Assembly (NCBI GenBank): GCA_937967645.1
Contig: CALBTT010000063.1
Location: 1 to 64,000, forward strand
Direction: 5' to 3'
DNA from: an uncultured Zoogloea sp.
Lineage (GTDB): Bacteria; Pseudomonadota; Gammaproteobacteria; Burkholderiales; Rhodocyclaceae
DNA length: 64,000 nucleotides
The notes beneath the pieces are model-generated. The model was not told the DNA's origin. It worked only from the letters and a program-made list of their open reading frames with translations, and did not search any database. Numbering within the stretch: the first letter of the stretch is position 1; each line of letters starts with the position of its first letter. Made by a program: the position numbers and the translations under genes. Positions 40,344 to 49,148 of this stretch are shown here, piece after piece.

Positions 40344-42722
40344 TCAGGCCCTCAGTTTCGCACCGAGCGCATCCTCGGCGTGACGGGTCAGGGCAAGCAT
40401 CGCGGCATCCACTTCAGCATCCTCGAGAGTCCGCTGAGTTTCTTGCATAACTACGCGGAAAGCAAGGCTTTTCCGGTTCGGCTCGATGCCCTTGCCCTGG
40501 TACTGGTCGAACAGTTCGATGTGCTGGACGATGGCCGGCGCAACCGACTGCAAGCCCTTCAACAGGCTGGCAGCGGACACCTGCTGCTCCACCACCAGGG
40601 CCAGGTCACGGGTCACCGCCGGGAAGCGGGAGACTTCACGATAGGCCGGGGTGCGCGTTTCGAGCAGCGCATCGAGTTCGATCTCGAAGACCACCGGCGC
40701 GGTGCCGAGTTCATAACGTTGCACCCACACCGGGTGCAGTTCGCCGATGAAACCGATGGCGCGGCCGTCCAGCACCACGCGGGCGGAACGGCCCGGGTGC
40801 AGGGCCGGGTGTGCAGCCCGTTCGAATTCCGCCACACGCGGGAACAGCAGGGCCTCGAGGTCGGCCTTGACGTCGTAGAAATCGACGTTGCGGTTGCTCT
40901 CGCCCCATTGCTCGGGACGCGCCAGGCCCCCCGCCAGGGCGGCGATGCGCACCGGTTGGTGGTAGCCCTCGACCGGCTTGCCGGCGGCGTCCCTGGTAAA
41001 GCAGCGGCCGATCTCGAAGACGCGGACGCGATTGGTCTGACGCTTGCGGTTGGTCACCAGGTTGGCCACCAGACCGCCAATCAGGGTGGAGCGCATCACG
41101 CTCATCTGGCTGGCGATGGGGTTGGCCAGGCGCACGGGGTCGGTGTTGCCACCGAAATCCTTCTCCCAGGCCTCTTCGACGAAGGCGAAGTTGATGACCT
41201 CCTGGTATTCGCGCCCCGCCACCAGGCGGCGCACGAACATGGTGTCACGCTTCGCTTCCGGACGCGGCAGCATGCTGATGGGGCCCTTGGGCGCACACAC
41301 CGGGATGTTGTCGTAGCCATGGAGACGAGCGATTTCCTCGATGAGGTCTTCCTCGATCTCCAGGTCGAAGCGGTAGGACGGCGGGGTCACGACAAAGTCG
41401 TCCCCCTCGCGGACCACCTGCAGGTTGAGGCGGCCGAACATGCCGGCCACTTCATCGGCGCTCAGCGCGATGCCCAGCACCCGGCGCACGCGGGCCGCAC
41501 GCAGGCGGATCGGCTTGCGCTGGGGCAGTTTGCCGGCATCCAAAGCATCGACGACCGGACCGGGCTGGCCGCCGCAGATGTCGAGGATCAGGCGGGTAGC
41601 ACGCTCGATGGCCTGGCCGGCCAGCGCAAAGTCCACCCCCCGCTCGAAGCGGTAGGAGGCATCGGAGGAGAAGCCGTAGGCACGGGCACGACCGGCAATA
41701 GCATCGGGGGCGAAGAAGGCGCTCTCGAGGAACAGATCGGTGGTGTCCAGGGTGATGCCGGAATCCTCGCCGCCCATGATGCCAGCCAGGGCCAGGGCCC
41801 GGGCTTCATCGGCGATCAGCAGGGTGTCGGCCGCCGGGGTCACGGTCTGGCCGTTGAGGAGCAGCACCTGCTCGCCAGCCTCAGGGAAGCGCACATGGAT
41901 CGCGCCGCTCAGCTTGGCCTCGTCGAAGGCATGCAGCGGCTGGCCGAGTTCGAGCATCACATAGTTGGTGACGTCCACCAGGGCGCTGATGGACCGGATG
42001 CCGCTGCGCGCCAGGCGCTGCTTCATCCATTCCGGCGTCGGTGCCTTGGCGTTCACACCACGGATGATCCGCCCGGAATAACGCGGGCAGGCCTCCGGCG
42101 CATCCAGCACGATGGCACGGCTGTCGGCGATCACCGCGGCCACCGGCTCGCAGGCCGGCAGGCTCAGGGGCTGGCCGGTGAGGGCCGCCACTTCGCGGGC
42201 GATGCCGCTGAGGCTGAGGCAGTCGGCGCGGTTCGGCGTCAGCTTGATGGTGAACAGGGTGTCATTGAGGGCGAGGTAGTCCCGCAGGTCGGTGCCGACC
42301 GGGGCATCCTCGGGCAATACCAGCAGGCCGCTGCTCTCGTCGGAGATGCCCAGTTCCTTGGCCGAGCACAGCATGCCGAAGGACTCGACACCACGCAGCT
42401 TGGCCGCCTTGATGCCGAAACCGGCCAGGTCGGCGCCCACCAGCGCGCAGGGGATCTTGATACCAGCGGCGGCATTGGGGGCGCCGCAGACGATCTGCAG
42501 CAGCTCACCCTGCCCGGCATCGACCTTGCAGACACGCAGCTTGTCGGCGTTGGGATGCTTTTCGGCCTCGACGATCTGCGCGACCACCACTTTGGAGAAC
42601 ACGGCGGCCACGCCGTCCTGCTCTTCCACTTCCAGCCCCGCCATGGTGAGCAAATGCCCCAGCGCGTCCGAATCGAGGTCCGGACTGACGAAACTGCGCA
42701 ACCAGAGTTCTGAGAATTGCAT
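40344..42722 (-). CDS. pheT: Phenylalanine-tRNA ligase, beta subunit
   Basis: The 792-residue subunit forms the alpha2beta2 enzyme with PheS. An EMAP-like tRNA-binding domain is near residues 40-150, the B3/B4 editing domain is in the middle (LMLELGQPLHAFDEAK), and the C-terminal anticodon-binding domain covers the last 100 residues (SRFPAVTRDLALVVEQ). It starts 3 bases after pheS and is followed by ihfA after 5 bases. Confidence 0.94.
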   Translation of the reverse strand: MQFSELWLRSFVSPDLDSDALGHLLTMAGLEVEEQDGVAAVFSKVVVAQIVEAEKHPNADKLRVCKVDAGQGELLQIVCGAPNAAAGIKIPCALVGADLAGFGIKAAKLRGVESFGMLCSAKELGISDESSGLLVLPEDAPVGTDLRDYLALNDTLFTIKLTPNRADCLSLSGIAREVAALTGQPLSLPACEPVAAVIADSRAIVLDAPEACPRYSGRIIRGVNAKAPTPEWMKQRLARSGIRSISALVDVTNYVMLELGQPLHAFDEAKLSGAIHVRFPEAGEQVLLLNGQTVTPAADTLLIADEARALALAGIMGGEDSGITLDTTDLFLESAFFAPDAIAGRARAYGFSSDASYRFERGVDFALAGQAIERATRLILDICGGQPGPVVDALDAGKLPQRKPIRLRAARVRRVLGIALSADEVAGMFGRLNLQVVREGDDFVVTPPSYRFDLEIEEDLIEEIARLHGYDNIPVCAPKGPISMLPRPEAKRDTMFVRRLVAGREYQEVINFAFVEEAWEKDFGGNTDPVRLANPIASQMSVMRSTLIGGLVANLVTNRKRQTNRVRVFEIGRCFTRDAAGKPVEGYHQPVRIAALAGGLARPEQWGESNRNVDFYDVKADLEALLFPRVAEFERAAHPALHPGRSARVVLDGRAIGFIGELHPVWVQRYELGTAPVVFEIELDALLETRTPAYREVSRFPAVTRDLALVVEQQVSAASLLKGLQSVAPAIVQHIELFDQYQGKGIEPNRKSLAFRVVMQETQRTLEDAEVDAAMLALTRHAEDALGAKLRA

Positions 42723-42725
42723 GGC

Positions 42726-43757
42726 TTACCTGAATTGACCGAGGAAACGGAGATCGCCTTCGAAGAACAGGCGAAGGTCATTGACGCCATAGCGCAGCAT
42801 GGTGAGCCGGTCGGGCCCCATGCCGAAAGCAAAGCCGGTATAGCGTTCGGGGTCGATGCCGCCGAAGCGCAGCACATTGGGGTGCACCATCCCGCAGCCG
42901 GCGATCTCCAGCCAGCGGCCCTTCAGGGCGCCGCTCATGAAGGCCACGTCGATCTCGGCGGACGGCTCGGTGAACGGGAAAAAGGACGGACGGAAACGCA
43001 CCTGCAGGTCGTCGCTCTCGAAGAAGCTGCGCAGGAAATCGGCCACCACGCCCTTCAGGTCGGCGAAGCTCACCGACTCGCCGACCCACAGGCCTTCGAC
43101 CTGGTGGAACATGGGCGAGTGGGTGGCGTCGGAGTCCACGCGATACACGCGGCCCGGCGCGATGATGCGCAGCTCGGGCATGGTGTCGCGGTCCTTGTAG
43201 GCTTCCACGTGGGCCTGCATGGCACGGATCTGGACCGGGCTGGTATGGGTGCGCAGCAGCACGCCCTCGCCGTTTTCCAGGTAGAAGGTGTCGTGCATCG
43301 AACGGGCCGGGTGATTGGCCGGGGTGTTCAATGCCGTGAAATTGTAGAAATCGGTCTCGATCTCGGGGCCTTCGGCCACATCGAAACCGATGGAGCGGAA
43401 CAACTGTTCGACACGCTCCAGGGTGCGCACCACCGGGTGCAGGCCACCGACCCCCTGGCCACGGCCAGGCAGGGTCACATCCAGCGCCTCGGCAGCCAGC
43501 TGCGCCTCGAGGGCGGCCTGCTGCAGGGCATCGCGACGGGCATTGAGCAGGGCTTCGATGGCGGATTTGGCCTTGTTGATCTCGGCGCCGGCGCTCTTGC
43601 GCGCCTCCGGATCGAGCTTGCCGAGCCCCTTGAGGAGTTCCGTGAGGGAGCCGGCCTTGCCCAGGTAACGCGCCTTGGCGACTTCCAGGGCAGCGGCGTC
43701 GGCAGCAGCGGAGAAATCGGCATCCGCCTGCGTGACGAGTTGATCCAGTTGATCCAT
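42726..43757 (-). CDS. pheS: Phenylalanine-tRNA ligase, alpha subunit
   Basis: The 343-residue catalytic subunit has class II motifs including FYNFTALNTPANHPARSMHD (motif 2 region) and a C-terminal FGMGPDRLTMLRYGVND (motif 3). The N-terminal coiled coil and length are normal. It is preceded by a hairpin with a T run after rplT, so its expression may be attenuated separately from the ribosomal proteins. Confidence 0.95.
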   Translation of the reverse strand: MDQLDQLVTQADADFSAAADAAALEVAKARYLGKAGSLTELLKGLGKLDPEARKSAGAEINKAKSAIEALLNARRDALQQAALEAQLAAEALDVTLPGRGQGVGGLHPVVRTLERVEQLFRSIGFDVAEGPEIETDFYNFTALNTPANHPARSMHDTFYLENGEGVLLRTHTSPVQIRAMQAHVEAYKDRDTMPELRIIAPGRVYRVDSDATHSPMFHQVEGLWVGESVSFADLKGVVADFLRSFFESDDLQVRFRPSFFPFTEPSAEIDVAFMSGALKGRWLEIAGCGMVHPNVLRFGGIDPERYTGFAFGMGPDRLTMLRYGVNDLRLFFEGDLRFLGQFR

Positions 43758-43786
43758 TGTGTTCAGTCTTATCCCGGGTTCAGGAC

Positions 43787-43815
43787 AAAAAAAAGGAGGC
43801 CAGGCCTCCTTTTTT
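43787..43815 (-). terminator. Terminator or attenuator between rplT and pheS
   Basis: GGAGGC/GCCTCC (43795-43800 with 43804-43809), extended by A-T pairs, is flanked by eight As and six Ts, so it works in both directions. On the minus strand it lies between rplT and pheS, where E. coli has the pheST attenuator. No leader peptide rich in Phe codons is visible. Confidence 0.7.
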
Positions 43816-43829
43816 CGTGCTGCTTGAGC

Positions 43830-44189
43830 TTAAGCAGCGAGCTTGGCCTTGGCTTGTTCGGCGAGCGCCGCGAATGCGGGCTTGTCAAACACAGCCAGGT
43901 CGGCCAGCACCTTGCGGTCCACTTCGATGGAGGCCTTCTTGAGGCCGTTCATGAAGCGGCTGTAGGTCAGACCGACTTCACGCGCGGCGGCGTTGATACG
44001 GGCGATCCACAGAGCGCGGAACTGACGCTTGCGCTGACGACGGTCACGGTAGGCATATTGGCCCGCCTTCATCACCGCCTGTTTGGCGATGCGGTATACG
44101 TTCTTGCGACGGCCGCGGTAACCCTTGGCTTGGTCGAGGACTTTCTTGTGACGGGCACGTGCGGTTACACCGCGTTTAACTCGGGGCAT
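43830..44189 (-). CDS. rplT: 50S ribosomal protein L20
   Basis: The 119-residue basic protein begins MPRVKRGVTARARHKKVL and has the family's long helix and conserved FMNGLKKASIEVDRKVLADL. It assembles early into 50S and in E. coli represses its own operon by binding upstream mRNA. It starts 14 bases after rpmI. Confidence 0.97.
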   Translation of the reverse strand: MPRVKRGVTARARHKKVLDQAKGYRGRRKNVYRIAKQAVMKAGQYAYRDRRQRKRQFRALWIARINAAAREVGLTYSRFMNGLKKASIEVDRKVLADLAVFDKPAFAALAEQAKAKLAA

Positions 44190-44203
44190 TGCGTTCTCCT
44201 AAA

Positions 44204-44401
44204 TCAAGCGTAGGGCATCATGGCGCGGATGGACTTTTCGTCCGCAGCGTGGACGGCAGTCATGCCGCGCAGCTGGCGCTTGCTCTTGGTGGTCTTCTTG
44301 GTCAGGATGTGGCGCTTGAACGCCTGCGAACGCTTGATGCTACCGCTAGCGCGGACCTTGAACCGTTTGGCGGCCCCGCTCTTGGTCTTCATCTTGGGCA
44401 T
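44204..44401 (-). CDS. rpmI: 50S ribosomal protein L35
   Basis: The 65-residue protein begins MPKMKTKSGAAKRFKVRASG and is short and basic as expected for L35. It lies between infC and rplT, the usual order. The 139-base gap before it can fold into two stable stems that may be the L20 control region. Confidence 0.96.
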   Translation of the reverse strand: MPKMKTKSGAAKRFKVRASGSIKRSQAFKRHILTKKTTKSKRQLRGMTAVHAADEKSIRAMMPYA

Positions 44402-44434
44402 GAAGTACTCCAGCTTATGTCATGGCCCCGGGTG

Positions 44435-44504
44435 GTTTCCGACTTCCGGAAACGCTTCAACAACCCGTCACCACTTGTTTACGGCGGACTATTCTGCCCG
44501 CCGT
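44435..44504 (-). promoter_or_regulatory. Structured infC-rpmI leader
   Basis: In the 139-base gap before rpmI, GTTTCCG/CGGAAAC (44435-44441 with 44447-44453) and ACGGCGG/CCGCCGT (44481-44487 with 44498-44504) form perfect 7-bp stems. L20 controls rpmI-rplT through such leader structures in E. coli. The match here is by position and stability, not by a proven homologous structure. Confidence 0.4.
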
Positions 44505-44540
44505 GTTCCGGCACCCGAACTAGCCGGGCACCTGAAATCC

Positions 44541-45062
44541 TCAATGCTTCTTCTTCGGCGCGATGACCATGATCATCTGGCGGCCTTCCATCTTCGGCAT
44601 CTGCTCGACCATCGCGATTTCTTCGAGGTCGGCCTTGATGCGTTCCAGCTGGCGCATGCCGAATTCCTGGTGGGCCATTTCACGGCCCCGGAAACGGAGG
44701 GTCACCTTCGCCTTGTCACCTTCGTTCAGGAACTTGATCAGGTTCCGCAGCTTGATCTGGTAGTCGTTCTCATCCGTACCCGGACGGAGCTTCACTTCCT
44801 TGACCTGGATCTGCTTCTGCTTCTGCTTGGCTTCGTGGGCGCGCTTGGCTTCTTCGTACTTGTACTTGCCGAAGTCCATCAAGCGACACACCGGCGGCTT
44901 CGCCATCGGCGCGATCTCTACCAGATCGACGCCCGCTTCTTCAGCCGCTTCCAATGCAGCACGCAGAGAAACGATGCCGATCTGCTCACCGTCCTCACCC
45001 GTCAGGCGCACTTCCGGCACGCTAATTTCGCCGTTGATGCGCAGCTTCTTATCCTGAGCGAT
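44541..45062 (-). CDS. infC: Translation initiation factor IF-3
   Basis: The 173-residue protein is read from an AUC start at 45062: the reading begins AUC-GCU-CAG-GAU and gives IAQDKKLRINGEISVPEVRL, the normal IF-3 N-terminus. GGAG lies nine bases upstream. The C-terminus KMEGRQMIMVIAPKKKH is typical. IF-3 genes often use AUU or another rare start, which lets IF-3 repress its own translation; AUC here fits this. The first ATG in frame is 14 codons further in and would lose conserved residues. Confidence 0.9.
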   Translation of the reverse strand: MAQDKKLRINGEISVPEVRLTGEDGEQIGIVSLRAALEAAEEAGVDLVEIAPMAKPPVCRLMDFGKYKYEEAKRAHEAKQKQKQIQVKEVKLRPGTDENDYQIKLRNLIKFLNEGDKAKVTLRFRGREMAHQEFGMRQLERIKADLEEIAMVEQMPKMEGRQMIMVIAPKKKH

Positions 45063-45091
45063 GGTTTAAATCTCCATAGAAAACAAAAAAA

Positions 45092-47008
45092 TCAGGCCGT
45101 GCCGGCAAACGAAGCGATTTCGTCTTGCCAACGCTCGACAATCTGATCGAGGGACATTTGACCGAGATCCTGATTACCACGGGCGCGGACGGCCACTACT
45201 TCAGCTGCCTTTTCTTTGTCACCCACCACAAGCAGGTAAGGCAGCTTTCTTACGCTATGTTCGCGTATTTTATAAGTAATCTTCTCGTTGCGCAAATCCG
45301 CCTCAACCCGGAAACCACGCGCACGCAGGGACTTGACGACTTCCGTGACGTAATCCGCCTGGGACTCGGAGATATTCAGCACCACCGCCTGCACCGGCGA
45401 CAGCCACAGAGGCAGGGCACCGGCGTGGTTTTCGATCAGGATGCCGATGAAGCGCTCGAGGGAACCGAGGATCGCCCGGTGCAGCATCACCGGACGACGC
45501 CGGGAGTTGTCTTCGGCCACATATTCGGCATCCAGGCGTTCAGGCAGCACGAAGTCGAGCTGCATGGTGCCACACTGCCAGGAGCGACCCAGCGCATCCT
45601 TGACGTGGTATTCAATCTTGGGGCCGTAGAAGGCGCCCTCGCCCGGCAGCTCCTCCCACTGATGCCCGGAGGCAGCCAGCGCCTGACGCAGGCCCGCCTC
45701 GGCCTTGTCCCAGACCTCGTCGGAGCCCGCCCGCTTCTCGGGGCGCAGCGACAGCTTGACGGCCACATCCGTGAAACCGAAGTCCCGATAAACGCGCGAC
45801 AGCAGCTCGTTGAAAGCCGTCACTTCGGCAACGATCTGATCTTCGGTACAGAAGATGTGGGCATCGTCCTGCACGAAGCCACGCACCCGCATCAGGCCAT
45901 GCAGCGCACCGGAAGGCTCGTTGCGATGGCAGGAGCCGAACTCGGCGAGACGCAGCGGCAGATCGCGGTAGGAATGCAGGCCGTGGTTATAAATCTGGAC
46001 ATGCCCCGGACAGTTCATCGGCTTGATCGCGTAGTCGCGCTTTTCCGATTCGGTGGTGAACATGTTGTCCCGGTAGTTATCCCAGTGCCCCGAGCGCTCC
46101 CACAGCTGGCGATCCATCACCAGCGGCGTCTTGACCTCCTGATAGCCGGCTTCATTCAGCACGCGGCGCATGTACTGCTCGATCTGCTGCCAGAGGGTCC
46201 AGCCATTGGGATGCCAGAACACCATCCCCGGCGCCTCTTCCTGCAGGTGGAACAGATCCAGTTGCTTGCCCAGGCGGCGGTGGTCGCGCTTCTCGGCCTC
46301 TTCCAGCATGTGCAGGTAGGCCTCCTGCTCTTCCTTCTTGGCCCAGGCCGTGCCGTAGATGCGCTGCAGCATCTCGTTCTTGGAGTCACCACGCCAGTAG
46401 GCGCCAGCCACCTTCATGAGCTTGAAGACCTTCAGCTTGCCGGTCGAGGGCACGTGAGGGCCGCGGCACAGGTCCGTGAAGTCGCCCTCCCGGTACAGGG
46501 ACACGTCCTCACCCTGCGGAATCGAGGCAATGATCTCAGCCTTGTAGTGCTCACCGATGGACTTGAAGTAGGCCACCGCTTCATCCCGCGGCAGCACGCT
46601 GCGCTCGACAGGGATGTCGCGCTTGGCCAACTCGACCATGCGAGCCTCGATCTTCTCGAGATCCTCAGGCGTGAACGGGCGCTTGTAGGAGAAATCGTAG
46701 AAAAAGCCGTTCTCGATCACCGGACCGATGGTCACCTGAGCCTCCGGAAAGAGCTCCTTGACCGCATAGGCCAGCAGGTGGGCCGTGGAATGGCGAATGA
46801 CCTCGAGACCATCCGGATCCTTGTCGGTCACGATGGCGAGGGCCACATCCCCCTCGATGAGGTGCGAGGTATCCACCAGCTTGCCATCGACCTTGCCGGC
46901 CAGCGCCGCCTTGGCCAGACCGGCACCGATGGAGGCGGCGACCTGGGCGATCGTCACGGGCTGCTCGAAACTGCGTACTGAACCGTCGGGCAAGGTGATG
47001 TTGGGCAT
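45092..47008 (-). CDS. thrS: Threonine-tRNA ligase
   Basis: The 638-residue class II synthetase has an N-terminal TGS domain (residues 1-60), an editing domain with IRHSTAHLLAYAVKELFP, and a catalytic core with the zinc-site cysteine in AIKPMNCPGH. It begins MPNITLPDGSVRSFEQP. It is the first protein gene of the operon after tRNA-Val and a terminator-like hairpin, and infC follows after 29 bases. Confidence 0.96.
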   Translation of the reverse strand: MPNITLPDGSVRSFEQPVTIAQVAASIGAGLAKAALAGKVDGKLVDTSHLIEGDVALAIVTDKDPDGLEVIRHSTAHLLAYAVKELFPEAQVTIGPVIENGFFYDFSYKRPFTPEDLEKIEARMVELAKRDIPVERSVLPRDEAVAYFKSIGEHYKAEIIASIPQGEDVSLYREGDFTDLCRGPHVPSTGKLKVFKLMKVAGAYWRGDSKNEMLQRIYGTAWAKKEEQEAYLHMLEEAEKRDHRRLGKQLDLFHLQEEAPGMVFWHPNGWTLWQQIEQYMRRVLNEAGYQEVKTPLVMDRQLWERSGHWDNYRDNMFTTESEKRDYAIKPMNCPGHVQIYNHGLHSYRDLPLRLAEFGSCHRNEPSGALHGLMRVRGFVQDDAHIFCTEDQIVAEVTAFNELLSRVYRDFGFTDVAVKLSLRPEKRAGSDEVWDKAEAGLRQALAASGHQWEELPGEGAFYGPKIEYHVKDALGRSWQCGTMQLDFVLPERLDAEYVAEDNSRRRPVMLHRAILGSLERFIGILIENHAGALPLWLSPVQAVVLNISESQADYVTEVVKSLRARGFRVEADLRNEKITYKIREHSVRKLPYLLVVGDKEKAAEVVAVRARGNQDLGQMSLDQIVERWQDEIASFAGTA

Positions 47009-47035
47009 GAGGACTCGCTTCGGAAAATTCAGGGC

Positions 47036-47066
47036 AAAAAAAAAGTGCGGACGAGCCGCACTTTTT
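47036..47066 (-). terminator. Terminator between tRNA-Val and thrS
   Basis: GTGCGG/CCGCAC (47045-47050 with 47056-47061) extended by A-T pairs, with nine As on one side and TTTTTCTTTTTTT on the other, works in both directions. It lies between the tRNA-Val 3' end and thrS, so it probably limits read-through from the tRNA promoter into thrS. Confidence 0.75.
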
Positions 47067-47155
47067 CTTTTTTTGGAAAACGCCTTACAGCAGACTCGTT
47101 ATTACCTAGCCTTAGCGCTGCAAGTTCGAGACATTCGTTTTCCTTCTTAGGTGTT

Positions 47156-47232
47156 TGGTAGGCGCGATTGGACTCGAACCAACGACCCCCACCATGTCAA
47201 GGTGGTGCTCTAACCAGCTGAGCTACGCGCCT
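47156..47232 (-). tRNA. tRNA-Val (anticodon GAC)
   Basis: On the minus strand 77 bases form a full cloverleaf. The acceptor stem is AGGCGCG with CGCGCCT, the D arm has TAGCTCAGCTGGTTAGAGC, the anticodon stem-loop reads ACC-ACCTTGACATGGT with anticodon GAC, and the T arm has GGTTCGAGTCC. CCA is encoded. GAC reads GUC and GUU valine codons. A consensus promoter lies directly upstream. Confidence 0.96.
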
Positions 47233-47243
47233 AAGAAGCCCGC

Positions 47244-47271
47244 ATTATAGACGGTTCCCAGAACCTGTCAA
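47244..47271 (-). promoter_or_regulatory. Consensus sigma-70 promoter of tRNA-Val (and thrS operon)
   Basis: Read on the minus strand, TTGACA (47266-47271) and TATAAT (47244-47249) are perfect hexamers with a 16-bp spacer. The spacer holds a perfect GGTTC-N3-GAACC palindrome (47253-47265). Transcription should start a few bases before the tRNA. Confidence 0.85.
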
Positions 47272-47280
47272 CTACTTTGT

Positions 47281-48096
47281 TCAAATTACTTTATCGAGGC
47301 CCGATTCAGGCCAGGCGGCGAGGAAGCGCTTCCAGTGCTCCGCCTCCAGGCGGCCGAGGGCGTCCTTCACAAAAGCCAGCTCTGCTTCATAGTGCTGGCG
47401 ATCGAGGGTGCCCCGCATCAGCTGGAAACGCAGGAACACCAGGTAGGTGTTGACGACGTCCGTCTCGCAATAGTCGCGGATGTCGGCGATCCGCCCATCG
47501 CAATACCCCTTCCACACCGCCGAACCATCCATGCCCAGCTTGCCCGGAAAGCCCATCAGCTTGGCCAGGTCATCCAGGGGCGCATTGGCGCGCGGCTGAT
47601 ACAGGGCCAGCAGATCCATCAGGTCCAGGTGACGCAGGTGGTAGCGGCCGATGTAGTTGTTCCACTTGAACTCGCGAGAGTCCACGTAATCGCCATCACC
47701 CAGATCCCAGTAACGCGGTGCGGATATGCCATGCAGCATGCCGCGGTAGTGGAGCACCGGCAGGTCGAACCCGCCCCCGTTCCACGACACCAGTTGCGGC
47801 GTGAAACGTTCGATGCCATCGAAGAAGCGCTGGATGATCTGCCCTTCCTGGCAGTCCGGCTCGGACAGGGAGAAGACCCTGAACTGGGAGGCATCCCGCA
47901 GCACGCAGGAGATGGTGACCACCCGCTGCAGGTGGTGAGGCAGGAAGTCCGTACCGGAAGCCGCCCGACGCAGCTGGAAGGCGTATTCGGCTACCTCCTC
48001 GTCGCCCAGGTCCGCCGGCAGGCCGTGCAGACTGCGGATCCCCGCCACATCGGGAATGGTCTCGATATCGAAGACGAGCGTGGTCGGCATGGTCAT
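47281..48096 (-). CDS. Predicted 3'-5' exonuclease, DNA polymerase B-like family
   Basis: The 271-residue protein has VFDIETIPDVAG near the start (motif I acids), a second acid motif in VSWNGGGFDLPVL and a third in RDYCETDVVNTYLVF. This is the family of stand-alone exonucleases related to the proofreading domain of family B polymerases; its cellular role is unclear. The start MTMPTTLVF at 48096 lies 2 bases after the cysM stop, so the two are probably coupled. Confidence 0.86.
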   Translation of the reverse strand: MTMPTTLVFDIETIPDVAGIRSLHGLPADLGDEEVAEYAFQLRRAASGTDFLPHHLQRVVTISCVLRDASQFRVFSLSEPDCQEGQIIQRFFDGIERFTPQLVSWNGGGFDLPVLHYRGMLHGISAPRYWDLGDGDYVDSREFKWNNYIGRYHLRHLDLMDLLALYQPRANAPLDDLAKLMGFPGKLGMDGSAVWKGYCDGRIADIRDYCETDVVNTYLVFLRFQLMRGTLDRQHYEAELAFVKDALGRLEAEHWKRFLAAWPESGLDKVI

Positions 48097-48098
48097 GG

Positions 48099-48989
48099 TC
48101 AGGCGGGGAAGACACCGGTGGACAGGTAGCGGTCGCCGCGGTCGCAGACGATGGAGACGATCACCGCATTCTCGACCTGTTCGGCGAGGCGCAGCGCCAC
48201 GTGCATGGCACCACCGGAGGAGATGCCGGCAAAGATGCCTTCCTCCCTGGCCAGGCGACGGGTCATCTCCTCGGCATCGGCCTGCGCCACGTACTCGAGC
48301 TGATCCACCCGGGACTTGTCGTAGATACTCGGCAGATAGGCTTCGGGCCATTTGCGGATGCCGGGAATCTGCGCCCCTTCCGTCGGCTGACAGCCGATGA
48401 TGCGGATGTCCGGATTGCGCGACTTGAGGTAACTGGACACCCCCATGATGGTGCCAGTGGTGCCCATGCTGCTGATGAAATGGGTGACGGTGCCGCCGGT
48501 CTGCTCCCAGATCTCTGGGCCTGTACCTTCGATGTGGGCCCGCGGATTGTCCTGATTGGCGAACTGGTCGAGGATCACGCCCCTCCCCTCGTCGCGCATG
48601 CGCTCCGCCACATCCCGCGCCAACTCCATCCCACCTTCCTTCGGCGTCAACACCAGCTCGGCACCGAAGGCGCGCATGGTCTGACGACGCTCGACGCTCT
48701 GGTTCTCGGGCATCACCAGGATCATGCCGTAGCCGCGGATCGCCGCGGCCATCGCCAGGGCGATGCCGGTGTTGCCGCTGGTGGCTTCGATCAGGGTGTT
48801 CCCGGGGCGGATATCCCCGCGCTCCTCGGCATGCAGGATCATGGACAGCGCCGGACGATCCTTGACCGAACCTGCCGGATTATTGCCCTCCAGCTTGGCC
48901 AGGATGACGTTGTTGCGACCAGCCGTGATGCGTTTGAGGCGCACCAGGGGCGTCTGCCCCACGTAGTCCTCGAGAGTCTTGAATTCCAT
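48099..48989 (-). CDS. cysM: Cysteine synthase B
   Basis: The 296-residue PLP enzyme makes cysteine (or S-sulfocysteine) from O-acetylserine. The PLP lysine is in NPAGSVKDRPA, and SGNTGIALAMAAA holds phosphate. The MEFKTLEDYVGQTPLVRL start matches CysM; the longer reading adds 35 residues. The next gene starts 2 bases downstream. A gap of about 160 bases separates it from ugd. Confidence 0.92.
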   Translation of the reverse strand: MEFKTLEDYVGQTPLVRLKRITAGRNNVILAKLEGNNPAGSVKDRPALSMILHAEERGDIRPGNTLIEATSGNTGIALAMAAAIRGYGMILVMPENQSVERRQTMRAFGAELVLTPKEGGMELARDVAERMRDEGRGVILDQFANQDNPRAHIEGTGPEIWEQTGGTVTHFISSMGTTGTIMGVSSYLKSRNPDIRIIGCQPTEGAQIPGIRKWPEAYLPSIYDKSRVDQLEYVAQADAEEMTRRLAREEGIFAGISSGGAMHVALRLAEQVENAVIVSIVCDRGDRYLSTGVFPA

Positions 48990-49098
48990 GGCGCTCACCA
49001 GAATCGGAAATTGGAGTTGGGGCAGATGATACCGAATGCAGCTCCCGGCGACGGCAGGGCCACCCAGGGTTTTGTTGCGATACGGTAACAACAAAGTG

Positions 49099-49124
49099 AA
49101 AAGAGGGCTTCCTGGGAAGCCCTC
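49099..49124 (-). terminator. Rho-independent terminator of ugd
   Basis: On the minus strand, GAGGGCTT pairs with AAGCCCTC (49103-49110 with 49117-49124) and TTTT follows (49099-49102). It lies 25 bases after the ugd stop, separating ugd from cysM. Confidence 0.85.
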
Positions 49125-49148
49125 CGGGAGATACGGCCCCCTTATGAA

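Noticed and set aside
43758..43829. Leader peptide for phenylalanine attenuation before pheS
   Set aside because: No short frame with a run of Phe codons and a start is visible.
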